Source: Parabacteroides faecis (GTDB taxonomy: Bacteria > Bacteroidota > Bacteroidia > Bacteroidales > Tannerellaceae). Taken from it: a stretch of DNA of 64,000 bases. The DNA lies in assembly GCF_014647375.1 (NCBI RefSeq), contig NZ_BMPB01000013.1:1-64000 (forward strand), in the 5' to 3' direction. Within the stretch, counting starts at the first letter, position 1; each line of letters starts with the position of its first letter. Shown here in pieces: positions 1 to 8,732 of this stretch. Made by a program: the position numbers and the translations under genes. A model generated the notes under the pieces. It did not search any database and was not told the DNA's origin. It saw only the letters and a program-made list of their open reading frames with translations.

Positions 1-84
1 TGTAACTAAGTATGTCTTATTGATGACTGAGACTTATGCTCAGATAGGTTCACTTCTTTCTAACAATGAAACTATTCCTGTTTT

Positions 85-1407
85 TCAGGCGAAAGTCAGC
101 AGAAAACGGCTACCTTTTCCCGCTTCCGAAATAACGGTCAGGCTCCCTTTGTGCATATACATGATTTGCCTGGAAACACTCAGCCCGATGCCGGAGCCGA
201 CAGGTTTGGTGGTAAAAAATGGGATGAAGATGCGCTCCTGGACATCTGCCGGAATGCCTGTCCCGTTATCTTTGACCTGGATAAAGGTTTTCCCCTCTGC
301 ATTGATCCCTGCCGACAACTCTATCAACGGGTCCGGGCAATCTATTGTTGCGTCCAGCGCATTTTTTATCAGGTTGATAAGTATTTGCTCGATCAGCGTC
401 TTGTCTGCAATGACCTGTAAATGCGATGAGGAAGGAAGTATCCTTATCGTATCTGTTTCTTCCCTGAACAAGAGGACGACGCTGTTAAGCAGGCTGTCTA
501 CCGGAATGATTTCGGGAACCGGAGTAGGGATGCCCGTCACCTTCCGGTAATTCTCTACAAAACGGACCAGGCCGCTGCTTCTCCGGAAAATAGTATTGAT
601 CGCCTGGTTCATCTCCTCCCGGTCCTCTTCGCTGATCTCCTCCGAAGCCTGCTTGTTTTTCAGCAGTTCGGAGAGGGAGACGATAGGAGTCATTGAATTC
701 ATGATCTCGTGTGTCAGTACCCGGATCAGTTTCTGCCATGCTTCGGTCTCCTTGTTTTCCAGTACGGAACGGATATTCTTCATGCTGACGACTGTAAGCG
801 GCTTGTTCAATACCACGAATGACATGGAAGAGAGTATCAGTTGCGAATAATCCTCCTGCCGGCGGACTTGCAGGATGGAGAGTTCGCCGGGATGCAAAAT
901 ACGCAGCCGGGCAGGAAGTTCCGGGTGATAAGCTGCCAGATCGTCGATTGTTTCGGCAAAATTCAATCCGGTTTGTATCTTGGCAGCCTGGTTCATCCAT
1001 TCGATCTGTGCCGTTTCGGAAGAATAAACGAAGACGGAAAGGTCGATATGGTTGGCCAATGCCTGGAAGTATTGCAGTTGGCTTTCTTTCTGTTGCAGAT
1101 GTTTTTTATAATAAAGTAAGGCATCCTCCATCGCTTCGGTCAACTCACGGGGAAGAGCTTCCGAGTTCTCTCTGGGTGTTTTCCCGGAAGCCAGAAAGTC
1201 GGAATAACGTACCGACCAGACAAACTGGCGGAACAGTCGGTCGCTCCGTTCCATCTGCCGGAGCAGATACCAGGCTTCGATCAGAAGAGCGATCCCGGCG
1301 ATCCCCGCAGAGATGTAGAACTTTCCCGCCACCAGAAATGCGCAAACCAGACTGGTGAGCAGTACTAACAGGATCGAAGCGATGGCCTTTTTCGAGTACT
1401 GTTTCAT
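85..1407 (-). CDS. Sensor histidine kinase, NtrY-like
   Basis: A 440-residue membrane histidine kinase that should phosphorylate the response regulator encoded just upstream. Two closely spaced membrane segments (about residues 9-28 and 31-49) leave almost no periplasmic loop, so it probably senses from the membrane or cytoplasm. A PAS-like stretch (about 110-210) is followed by the phosphoacceptor helix with His233 in LTHEIMNSMTP, the N box NLIKNALDA (about 345-353), G1 DNGTGIP (about 380-386) and G2 GSGIGLSVS (about 404-412). All kinase motifs are intact. The start ATG overlaps the stop of the regulator gene in an ATGA arrangement, so the two are translationally coupled. The signal is unknown; the divergent ABC exporter operon is the likely target. 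Confidence 0.93.
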   Translation of the reverse strand: MKQYSKKAIASILLVLLTSLVCAFLVAGKFYISAGIAGIALLIEAWYLLRQMERSDRLFRQFVWSVRYSDFLASGKTPRENSEALPRELTEAMEDALLYYKKHLQQKESQLQYFQALANHIDLSVFVYSSETAQIEWMNQAAKIQTGLNFAETIDDLAAYHPELPARLRILHPGELSILQVRRQEDYSQLILSSMSFVVLNKPLTVVSMKNIRSVLENKETEAWQKLIRVLTHEIMNSMTPIVSLSELLKNKQASEEISEEDREEMNQAINTIFRRSSGLVRFVENYRKVTGIPTPVPEIIPVDSLLNSVVLLFREETDTIRILPSSSHLQVIADKTLIEQILINLIKNALDATIDCPDPLIELSAGINAEGKTFIQVKDNGTGIPADVQERIFIPFFTTKPVGSGIGLSVSRQIMYMHKGSLTVISEAGKGSRFLLTFA

Positions 1408-2771
1408 AAGCCGTATTTTTCCAGTCGCCTATATAAAGATGTACGCGTAATACCCAACAGGTCGGCGGCCTGTGTCAGGTTACCCGAGCAATGTAGCAAC
1501 GCCTCTTGTATCGTATTCTTCTCCAGTTCTTCCAGATTGAATTTCTCCTCTTTCTCCCGGTAACTGGCAACAGGGGTGCGGAGCATGAAGTCATCATATT
1601 GCAGTTTCTTCTGGTCGGAAAGGATGACCGCCCGTTCGATGACATGCTGTAGTTCGCGGACGTTGCCCGGCCAGTGGTATTGCTTGAGGAGCTGGCGTGC
1701 TTCCCGTGAGAAGCCGTCGATCTCTTTCTTGTATTTCAGGCTGTAGCGTTTCAGGAAATGATCGGCGAGGAGGGAGACATCGTTTCCCCTTTCGCGCAGA
1801 GGAGGGATGAACAGCTCGATCGTATTGATCCGGTAAAGCAGGTCCTGACGGAAATTGCCGTCGTTTACTGCCGCATGCAGGTCGGTATTGGTCGCGCAGA
1901 TCAGCCGGACGTCGATAGGCGTCTCTTTGGTCGATCCCAGGCGGTTTATCTTCTGTTGTTCGATCACCGTGAGCAGCTTCGATTGAAGCATAAGCGGCAG
2001 GTTTCCGATCTCATTCAGGAAAAGCGTGCCGCCGGATGCGATCTCGAAACGTCCCGATTTGCTTTTACCTGCATCGGTAAAGGCCCCTTTTTCGTACCCG
2101 AACAGTTCGCTTTCAAACAGGTTGTGCGGGATGCTTCCCAGGTCGATAGCTACGAATGCCTCCTGGTTACGTGGCGATTGCTGGTGGAGCGTGTAGGCGA
2201 TCAGGTCTTTCCCCGTCCCGTTCTCGCCCTGAAGCAGGATATTGGCATCGGCATGTTTCAGTTTATCCAGTGTCCTGAATATCTGCTCCATCACGGGAGA
2301 TTCGCCGATCACCTCAACTTTAGGCTCTGCAGTGGTGAGCACCGATTTTTGCTCTTTCAGGGTTTGTACCTCACCGCGGCGCAGGCTGAGTTCAAGGGCG
2401 GACGAGATAGTTGCCAGCATTTTTTCATTCTGCCAGGGCTTCGGAATAAAGTCGGTGGCGCCTGCTTTGATGGCACGGACAGCCTTTTCCGTATCCGAAT
2501 AGGCGGTAATCAGGATAACGACAGTCTCGGGTGATATTTCGCGGATGCGTTCCAGCCAGTAAAAGCCTTCTTTCCCGCTGACGGCATCGGCCGTGAAGTT
2601 CATATCGAGCAGGATCACGTTGTATTTGGTGGTCGACACGAGCCGGTTGATCTCCTTCGGATTAGTACTGGTCGTAACGCTTTCAGCCAGAGGACGAAGT
2701 AACATTTTCAATGTAAAGAGAATGTCTTCGTTATCATCGATCACTAATATTTTGCCTTGTCGTACTGCCAT
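1404..2771 (-). CDS. Sigma-54 enhancer-binding response regulator, NtrC family
   Basis: A 455-residue regulator with a receiver domain (1-125, phosphoacceptor Asp56 in LLDMNF), an AAA+ sigma-54 interaction domain (about 150-385, Walker A GENGTGKD at 182-189) and a C-terminal Fis-type helix-turn-helix (about 416-455, NLTQAADLLGITRTSLYRR). It should oligomerise when phosphorylated and drive open-complex formation by sigma-54 RNA polymerase. Two key motifs are unusual: the loop that contacts sigma-54 reads GAFTDA (229-234) instead of GAFTGA, and Walker B reads FLNEI (about 251-255) instead of FLDEI. It is the first gene of a pair with the kinase and is divergent from the ABC exporter operon. The family call is firm; normal ATPase activity is not certain. 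Confidence 0.93.
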   Translation of the reverse strand: MAVRQGKILVIDDNEDILFTLKMLLRPLAESVTTSTNPKEINRLVSTTKYNVILLDMNFTADAVSGKEGFYWLERIREISPETVVILITAYSDTEKAVRAIKAGATDFIPKPWQNEKMLATISSALELSLRRGEVQTLKEQKSVLTTAEPKVEVIGESPVMEQIFRTLDKLKHADANILLQGENGTGKDLIAYTLHQQSPRNQEAFVAIDLGSIPHNLFESELFGYEKGAFTDAGKSKSGRFEIASGGTLFLNEIGNLPLMLQSKLLTVIEQQKINRLGSTKETPIDVRLICATNTDLHAAVNDGNFRQDLLYRINTIELFIPPLRERGNDVSLLADHFLKRYSLKYKKEIDGFSREARQLLKQYHWPGNVRELQHVIERAVILSDQKKLQYDDFMLRTPVASYREKEEKFNLEELEKNTIQEALLHCSGNLTQAADLLGITRTSLYRRLEKYGL

Positions 2772-2974
2772 GATATTTGTTCTTCGTGTGTTATAGAGTG
2801 CCCCAAACTTAGGTAAAATTTCCGGATAGACGATTAATAATTTGCCAATTTGTTAATATGCCAATGTGCCAATTATGGCAACTATCCTGTTAGTTCTTTC
2901 TTAGAAAAGAATTGAAAGTCCCTGCGTTTGGGATTAGTTGTTGGTGATGAACCGTTCGGAATCGTATGGAAAGT

Positions 2975-2988
2975 GTACGATATCGTAC
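2975..2988. promoter_or_regulatory. Palindrome, candidate activator-binding site
   Basis: GTACGATATCGTAC is a perfect 14-bp palindrome, flanked by looser inverted halves (ACCGTTCGG near 2951-2959 and CGTACGGTT near 2985-2993). Its centre is about 70 bp upstream of the sigma-54-like promoter, a usual place for an enhancer site of an NtrC-family activator. Binding by the adjacent regulator is inferred. Confidence 0.45.
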
Positions 2989-3043
2989 GGTTGTTATATT
3001 CTCTGCTATATTTATATATTTAATTTTTAATACGTTATGAAAA

Positions 3044-3059
3044 TGGCATAGATATTGGA
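3044..3059 (+). promoter_or_regulatory. Sigma-54-like (-24/-12) promoter
   Basis: TGGCATAGATATTGGA matches the consensus TGGCAC-N5-TTGCA with correct spacing; the invariant GG is present and the -12 element reads TTGG rather than TTGC. It lies 64 bp before the permease start and faces the exporter operon. No TAnnTTTG housekeeping box was seen in this stretch. A sigma-54 activator gene directly opposite supports the call. Confidence 0.5.
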
Positions 3060-3122
3060 TATAGTTAGCCAGGTATCGACAGACAGAACGGTATAACATT
3101 GACTATCATAAAAGAAATAACC

Positions 3123-5510
3123 ATGTTTAAACATTACATCAAAGTGGCTATCCGCCAGGTTAAACGGAGTTTTCTGTTTTCCTCCATCAACATATTCGGT
3201 TTTGTGTTGGGGATGACTGCCGCTTTCCTTATTTACTTATGGATCGTGGATGAACTGACATTTGAGGATTTTAATAAGAACGGCGAATCTATCTACCGGG
3301 TGATCCGGGAAGAGCAAACCTCAAACGGTCAGGTGCCTTCTACCGTTACTCCGCTTAGTGAAACATTCCGGAAAGAATTTCCGAAGGTGGAAAATGCGAC
3401 CTTTATAAAGTACGGTGGGAAATATGACATTCGTACAAAAGAGGTGGCTATCGATGTTAACTATGCATTTGTCGATACGACCTTCTTTGATGTATTCACT
3501 TTCCCTGTTGTGGCAGGCGACCCGTCCCTGCTGAAGAAAGATCCGCAACAGATCGTGCTGTCGGAAGCGATAGCCGGGAAACTGTTCGGTAAGACATCGG
3601 CTATAGGAAAAGAAGTCGAGTGTAAAAACAGTAAAAAATATTATAAGGTGGCAGCCGTCCTGAAAGTTCCGCGCAAAAGCCATATTCAGTTTGAGGTGCT
3701 GGGCAGCTGGGATGCTTATAAATGGGCGGGAATAGAAGATGAAGTCTGGGGCTTTTCAGAAAGAATGCACGTCTTTATCCAACTGAGAAAAGGGAATGCA
3801 TTGACGGATGCAGACCGGTTGGCCATGCGTGATCTCTGGATGAAACATTCGCAATGGGGGAAGCCCCTGGCGTTCCAGCCGTTGAAAGATATTCATCTGC
3901 ATACACCTTTCAAAGAACCCAACGATGTGTTCAACCACGGAAATATTCAACAGATTTACCTCTTTGCGGTGTTGGCTATCTTGATTGTCTTTATGGGGGC
4001 GTTTAACTTTATGACGTTGTCGACGGCTCGTGCTTCCCTGCGTTCAAAAGAAATCGGTGTCCGGAAGGTGACCGGGGCAAAAAAGAAAAAGCTGATCATG
4101 CAGTTCCTGTCGGAAAGTCTGGTGCAGGCTTTTATCTCGTTGCTGCTGGCATTGGCACTGACGGAATTGCTATTACCTTTTTTCAATCTATTTGTCGGAA
4201 AGGATATTACTTTGCAGCTCAATTGGCAGACTTTCTTGTTTGTGTTGTTCGGTATCGTCGGCGTAGGTTGTCTGGCCGGGGCTTTCCCCGCTTTCTATAT
4301 GTCGTCGTTCAGTCCGTTGCTGGCTTTCAAAGGAGGGCAGGTGACCGGTAAGAAGGGTACATTGATCAAGGGACTGGTTTGTGTACAGTTCGTGATCGCA
4401 ATAACCATGATTATTTGTACGACTGTCATATTCAAGCAACTCCATTATCTGAAGAACGCCGATCTGGGGTTGAACAAAGAGTATCTGATCGAGGTGGATG
4501 TTGTAGACTGGCGCCGGGGAGCAGATGGATTTAAACAAGAGATACTTAAAAATCCGTATGTCAAGAGCGTTGCGTTGGGGGTGGAGATCACAAACTACCT
4601 GCAGGGATATGGCTTTGAACAAAGTATGTTCAGCTGGGAAGACGAGAATGGAAAAACAGACTCGGTAAAGATGGTCGGAATGGTCGGAGACAGCGACTTT
4701 ATTCCAGCTTTGGGACTGACCTTGCTGAAAGGGGAAACTTTCGGAGCGAATCCCGACCATTACTGGGATGGTTCCTATGCAAAGGAATCGCCGATCGTTA
4801 TCAATGAAACGGCCTGGAAGATGCTGAAGGTCGAGAACCCGGTCGGTATGTTGCTGACGGGCGGCGGGATCGGTATCCGTAATTCCAGGGTCGTAGGTGT
4901 TGTGAAAGACTTTAACTTCCAGCCGCTACGGGAAAAGATAAAACCGGCATTCTTCTATTATACGGTTCAGTTGTTTAATTATATGTATATCCGGATCTCG
5001 GCAGAGAACCAGACCGAGACGTTGGAGTTCCTGAAAAAGGAATATGAAGAAGCACGTCCGGATATGCTTTTCAATTACCGTTTCCTGACAGATGTATTAA
5101 ATGAGAATTATGCCCGCGAGCAGCAACAAAGCCAGATGTTCCTGATCTTTACCGTATTGGCGATTATCGTTGCCATGATGGGAGTATTCGGACTGGTGGC
5201 TCTTTCTACGGTGCAGCGGACAAAAGAAATAGGTGTCCGCAAGGTGAATGGGGCACATTCCGACCGGATCGTGAAGATGTTCTGCCGTGAATACCTGATT
5301 TGGGTGGGGGTTGCTTTTGTGATCTCCTGTCCGCTTGGTTACCTCTTCATGCTGAAATGGTTGAGCAACTTTGCTTACCAGACCACGATCAGCTGGTGGC
5401 TTTTCCCATTGGCAGGCGGCATTATACTCCTGATAACCTTGTTGACCGTCATGGCCCAGACCTGGCGTGCCGCCTCCCGGAATCCGGTAGAATCTTTACG
5501 ATATGAATAA
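3123..5510 (+). CDS. ABC transporter permease, FtsX/MacB type (copy 1)
   Basis: A 795-residue inner-membrane permease with two FtsX-like modules. One N-terminal membrane segment (about 18-38) precedes a large MacB-type periplasmic domain and a three-helix core (about 275-400). A further segment follows near 420-440, then a second periplasmic domain and a final three-helix core (about 680-790). The family coupling motif appears twice, as EIGVRKVTGAKKKK and EIGVRKVNGAHSDR. I chose the ATG at 3123 because MFKHYIKVAIRQVKRSF aligns with the start of the next gene; an in-frame ATG at 3099 would add eight residues. It probably works with the paralogue and ATPase downstream in peptide, drug or lipoprotein export or envelope stress. 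The substrate cannot be read from sequence. Confidence 0.9.
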   Translation: MFKHYIKVAIRQVKRSFLFSSINIFGFVLGMTAAFLIYLWIVDELTFEDFNKNGESIYRVIREEQTSNGQVPSTVTPLSETFRKEFPKVENATFIKYGGKYDIRTKEVAIDVNYAFVDTTFFDVFTFPVVAGDPSLLKKDPQQIVLSEAIAGKLFGKTSAIGKEVECKNSKKYYKVAAVLKVPRKSHIQFEVLGSWDAYKWAGIEDEVWGFSERMHVFIQLRKGNALTDADRLAMRDLWMKHSQWGKPLAFQPLKDIHLHTPFKEPNDVFNHGNIQQIYLFAVLAILIVFMGAFNFMTLSTARASLRSKEIGVRKVTGAKKKKLIMQFLSESLVQAFISLLLALALTELLLPFFNLFVGKDITLQLNWQTFLFVLFGIVGVGCLAGAFPAFYMSSFSPLLAFKGGQVTGKKGTLIKGLVCVQFVIAITMIICTTVIFKQLHYLKNADLGLNKEYLIEVDVVDWRRGADGFKQEILKNPYVKSVALGVEITNYLQGYGFEQSMFSWEDENGKTDSVKMVGMVGDSDFIPALGLTLLKGETFGANPDHYWDGSYAKESPIVINETAWKMLKVENPVGMLLTGGGIGIRNSRVVGVVKDFNFQPLREKIKPAFFYYTVQLFNYMYIRISAENQTETLEFLKKEYEEARPDMLFNYRFLTDVLNENYAREQQQSQMFLIFTVLAIIVAMMGVFGLVALSTVQRTKEIGVRKVNGAHSDRIVKMFCREYLIWVGVAFVISCPLGYLFMLKWLSNFAYQTTISWWLFPLAGGIILLITLLTVMAQTWRAASRNPVESLRYE

Positions 5511-5533
5511 AAGAACAAACAAACGATAACGAT

Positions 5534-7942
5534 ATGTTGAAACATTATGTAAAAGTAGCCTTTCGGTTGATAAAGAGAAGTTTTCTGTTCTCATCCATCA
5601 ATATGCTGGGCTTTGTATTGGGGATGACGGCCGCTTTCCTGATTTACCTCTGGATTGTGGATGAACTGACATTCGAGGATTTCCATAAAAACGGCGACTC
5701 TGTCTACCGTGTGATTGCCGTGAACCGGGATGAAGGCGGACAAGTAAAAGAATCTGTCTATACGGTGGCTCCGTTAAGTAAAACCTTCCGGGAGGATTTT
5801 CCACAGGTGGAGAACGCGACCTTTATGCTTAACTTCGGTACGTTGAACCTCCATTCGGGAGCTGACCTGATCGAAGCAAAATATACGTATGTGGATACTA
5901 CTTTCTTTGATGTATTCAGTTTTCCGGTCCTTGCCGGCGATCCGAATCTGATGAAGAAAGACCCGCAGCAAATCGTGCTGGCTAAGTCGGCTGCACAAAA
6001 GCTGTTCGGACAGTCGACGGCTGTCGGGAGAGAAGTAACCTGCCAATTCCTGGGACAGCTCAACCGCTATAAGGTGGCTGCCGTGTTGGATGTACCTCGT
6101 AAAAGCCATATTCAGTTTGAAGTGTTACTGAGTGAGCAGGCTTATTTTGAGCCGATGAGCTGGGATTATGTGGAAGGGACAAATGTATATGTCCAGTTGA
6201 AGAAAGGTACTGTTCTTTCGGATGCCGACCGGCAAGCGATGAGCCGTGCCTGGCAGGACAGACAGGAAGGCGGGTTGTCGCTGGAGTTCCAGCCGCTAAA
6301 TGATATTCACCTGCATACCTGGTTTAAAGACCCGGAAGTCAGCAACTATGGAAGTATGTCACAGATCTGGTTGTTCACAGCCCTGGCATTGCTGATCATA
6401 TTTATGGGAGCATTCAACTTTACTACTTTGTCGACGGCACGTGCATCCCTGCGTTATAAAGAGATCGGTGTCCGGAAAGTGACAGGGGCGAAACGTAAAA
6501 TGCTGATCGTGCAGTTCCTGTCGGAAAGTCTGGTGCAGGCTTTTCTTTCGCTGGTCCTGGCGCTGGCACTGACGGAGTTGCTGTTGCCTTTCTTCAATGT
6601 GTTTGTCGCGAAGGATATTGTTTTGCAGTTCAACTGGCAGACTTTGTTGTTTATCCTGTTCGGGATCATAGGGATCGGTTGCCTGTCGGGTGCTTTCCCC
6701 GCCTTTTATATGTCGTCGTTCAATCCGTTGCTTGCTTTCAAAGGTGGAAAGGCTACCGGTAAGAAAGGGATGCTGATCAAAGGACTTGTTTGCGTACAGT
6801 TTATTATAGCCATAACGATGCTTTTCTCCACTTCGGTTGTATTCAAACAACTTCATTACCTGCAAAATGCGGATTTGGGATTCGATAGGGAAGAGATGAT
6901 AGTCGTCAATTGCGGAGAGTTCGAGCTGATGTCTTACTTCGGCGGTCTGGGCATAGACGATTACCGGCAGGAAGTCATGAAGAACCCGAATGTCAAGCAT
7001 GTGGCAGGCGGTGTGGAACTCTCGAATTACCTCCGCGGACATAAAACGGAAGAAACAGTCTTCAGCTGGCAGCATGACAACGGACAGGTGGATTCGTTGA
7101 AGCTGGTCGGCGTAGTAGGTGACGGTAACTTTATGGGGACTTTAGGGTTGACATTGCTCAAAGGCGAGGTGTTCGGTGCCGATAAGAATGCTTATATGGA
7201 CGGAACATATAGTAAGGAATCGCCTGTCGTGATCAATGAAACGGCCTGGAAGATGATGAATGTGAAAGATCCGATCGGCATGGTCGTTCAGAATAACGGA
7301 TGGTTCGGAGAGACTTCGCGGATTGTCGGCGTGGTAAAAGATTTTCATTTCCAGCCGCTGCGAGAGAAGGTGAAGCCTGCTTACCTGTATTATTCCCGCC
7401 AATTATTGAATACGTTGTACATCAAGATAGCTCCGGAGAATAGGATGGAGACTTTGAAGTTCCTGAAAGAAAAATATGAAGAGATGCGTCCGGACAATGT
7501 TTTCTCTTACCGTTTCTTCTCGGATGCCCTCAACCGGAACTATGCCCATGAACAACAACTGGGGGAAATGTTCCTGGTGTTTACGGTACTGGCTATCGTT
7601 GTTGCTATGATGGGCGTGTTAGGGTTGGTTGCCCTTGCCACTGCACAACGGACGAAAGAGATCGGGGTCCGTAAAGTGAACGGGGCACATTCCGACCGGA
7701 TCGTACGGATGTTTTGCCGGGAGTATATACTTTGGGTAGGAGTTGCCTTTCTGGTAGCCTGTCCGCTCGGTTATCTCCTGATGGTTCGCTGGCTGAGTAA
7801 CTTCGCTTATCAGACGACGATCAGCTGGTGGCTCTTCCCTGTATCGGGGTTGATCATTTTGTTGATTACTGTCTTGACAGTAGTCGTGCAAACCTGGCGT
7901 GCCGCTTCCCGGAACCCGGTGGAATCGTTACGATATGAATAA
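5534..7942 (+). CDS. ABC transporter permease, FtsX/MacB type (copy 2)
   Basis: An 802-residue paralogue of the preceding permease, 23 bp downstream. The N-terminus (residues about 15-50), the membrane cores and the C-terminus (TWRAASRNPVESLRYE) are nearly identical. The periplasmic domains differ more, for example around residues 85-110 and 470-510. Both coupling motifs are present (EIGVRKVTGAKRK and EIGVRKVNGAHSDR). The pattern indicates tandem duplication followed by divergence of the periplasmic part. The two copies may pair as a heterodimer with one ATPase dimer. That is inference; each could also form a homodimer. Confidence 0.9.
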   Translation: MLKHYVKVAFRLIKRSFLFSSINMLGFVLGMTAAFLIYLWIVDELTFEDFHKNGDSVYRVIAVNRDEGGQVKESVYTVAPLSKTFREDFPQVENATFMLNFGTLNLHSGADLIEAKYTYVDTTFFDVFSFPVLAGDPNLMKKDPQQIVLAKSAAQKLFGQSTAVGREVTCQFLGQLNRYKVAAVLDVPRKSHIQFEVLLSEQAYFEPMSWDYVEGTNVYVQLKKGTVLSDADRQAMSRAWQDRQEGGLSLEFQPLNDIHLHTWFKDPEVSNYGSMSQIWLFTALALLIIFMGAFNFTTLSTARASLRYKEIGVRKVTGAKRKMLIVQFLSESLVQAFLSLVLALALTELLLPFFNVFVAKDIVLQFNWQTLLFILFGIIGIGCLSGAFPAFYMSSFNPLLAFKGGKATGKKGMLIKGLVCVQFIIAITMLFSTSVVFKQLHYLQNADLGFDREEMIVVNCGEFELMSYFGGLGIDDYRQEVMKNPNVKHVAGGVELSNYLRGHKTEETVFSWQHDNGQVDSLKLVGVVGDGNFMGTLGLTLLKGEVFGADKNAYMDGTYSKESPVVINETAWKMMNVKDPIGMVVQNNGWFGETSRIVGVVKDFHFQPLREKVKPAYLYYSRQLLNTLYIKIAPENRMETLKFLKEKYEEMRPDNVFSYRFFSDALNRNYAHEQQLGEMFLVFTVLAIVVAMMGVLGLVALATAQRTKEIGVRKVNGAHSDRIVRMFCREYILWVGVAFLVACPLGYLLMVRWLSNFAYQTTISWWLFPVSGLIILLITVLTVVVQTWRAASRNPVESLRYE

Positions 7943-7969
7943 AACAATAAGAATAATAATAGAAAGATC

Positions 7970-8644
7970 ATGATAAAAGCAGTAAATTTAACGAAAGTGT
8001 TTCGTACGGAGAGTGTTGAGACGACAGCCCTTAATGGCATCAATCTGGAAATAAACCAAGGTGAGTTCCTGGCAATCATGGGACCTTCCGGCTGTGGCAA
8101 ATCTACCTTGCTGAATCTGTTGGGGTTATTGGATAACCCGACTTCCGGCGAGTTATGGTTTATGGACCAGGAAGTTTCCCGCTATACGGAGAATAACCGT
8201 ACCGACTTGCGGAATGGTAATCTGGGGTTTGTCTTTCAGAGTTTCAACCTGATAGATGAACTGACCGTGTTTGAGAATGTGGAGCTTCCCTTATTGTATG
8301 CCGGGGTTCCGGCAAAAGAACGGATGACGAGGGTAAACGCTGCGCTCGACCGGATGCAGATTGCCCATCGTACGGAACATTATCCACAACAATTATCCGG
8401 TGGCCAGCAGCAACGTGTGGCTATTGCCCGTGCCATTGTTACGAATCCCCAGATAATCCTCGCGGATGAACCGACCGGAAACCTGGATTCCGTGAACGGC
8501 AGCGAGGTGATGAACCTGCTTCTCGAATTAAACAAGGAAGGTTCGACCGTTGTCATGGTAACTCACTCGGAAGAAAATGCCCGGATGGCGGGACGGCTGA
8601 TCCGCATGATGGATGGAAATATCCTGACGGAAAGCTATAAATAA
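7970..8644 (+). CDS. ABC transporter ATP-binding protein, LolD/MacB type
   Basis: A 224-residue cytoplasmic ATPase that should energise the two upstream permeases. Walker A is GPSGCGKST (38-46), the signature is LSGGQQQR (about 143-150) and Walker B is IILADEPTGNLDS (about 161-173). The H-loop His follows in VMVTHSEENA. The insert DNPTSGELWF and the overall length are typical of the MacB/LolD/FtsE group. It is the last gene of the operon, 27 bp after the second permease. No clear terminator follows; the next gene has its own promoter. Confidence 0.95.
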   Translation: MIKAVNLTKVFRTESVETTALNGINLEINQGEFLAIMGPSGCGKSTLLNLLGLLDNPTSGELWFMDQEVSRYTENNRTDLRNGNLGFVFQSFNLIDELTVFENVELPLLYAGVPAKERMTRVNAALDRMQIAHRTEHYPQQLSGGQQQRVAIARAIVTNPQIILADEPTGNLDSVNGSEVMNLLLELNKEGSTVVMVTHSEENARMAGRLIRMMDGNILTESYK

Positions 8645-8678
8645 CACATAATATTGCTTCTGTATTCATTCCTACCTG

Positions 8679-8709
8679 TTTGTGCTTCGATGAAAATGTT
8701 GTACCTTTG
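8679..8709 (+). promoter_or_regulatory. Bacteroidetes-type promoter of hpt
   Basis: The -33 box TTTG (8679-8682) and the -7 box TACCTTTG (8702-8709) are 19 bp apart, matching the TTTG/TAnnTTTG consensus. The start codon is 24 bp downstream of the -7 box. Confidence 0.7.
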
Positions 8710-8732
8710 CTCCCTCGAAAAATAAACGGTAT

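Larger units (their letters stand above)
2772..3122. other. 351-bp divergent regulatory region
   Basis: Non-coding region between the response regulator gene (leftward) and the ABC exporter operon (rightward). It holds three copies of TGCCAAT within 31 bp (2843-2873), a 14-bp perfect palindrome (2975-2988) and a sigma-54-like promoter (3044-3059). Short frames inside it have no recognisable protein features. Confidence 0.7.

Noticed and set aside
2890-3099. A 69-codon minus-strand open frame in the divergent region before the ABC operon.
   Set aside because: No recognisable protein features; it covers the palindrome and the sigma-54-like promoter.
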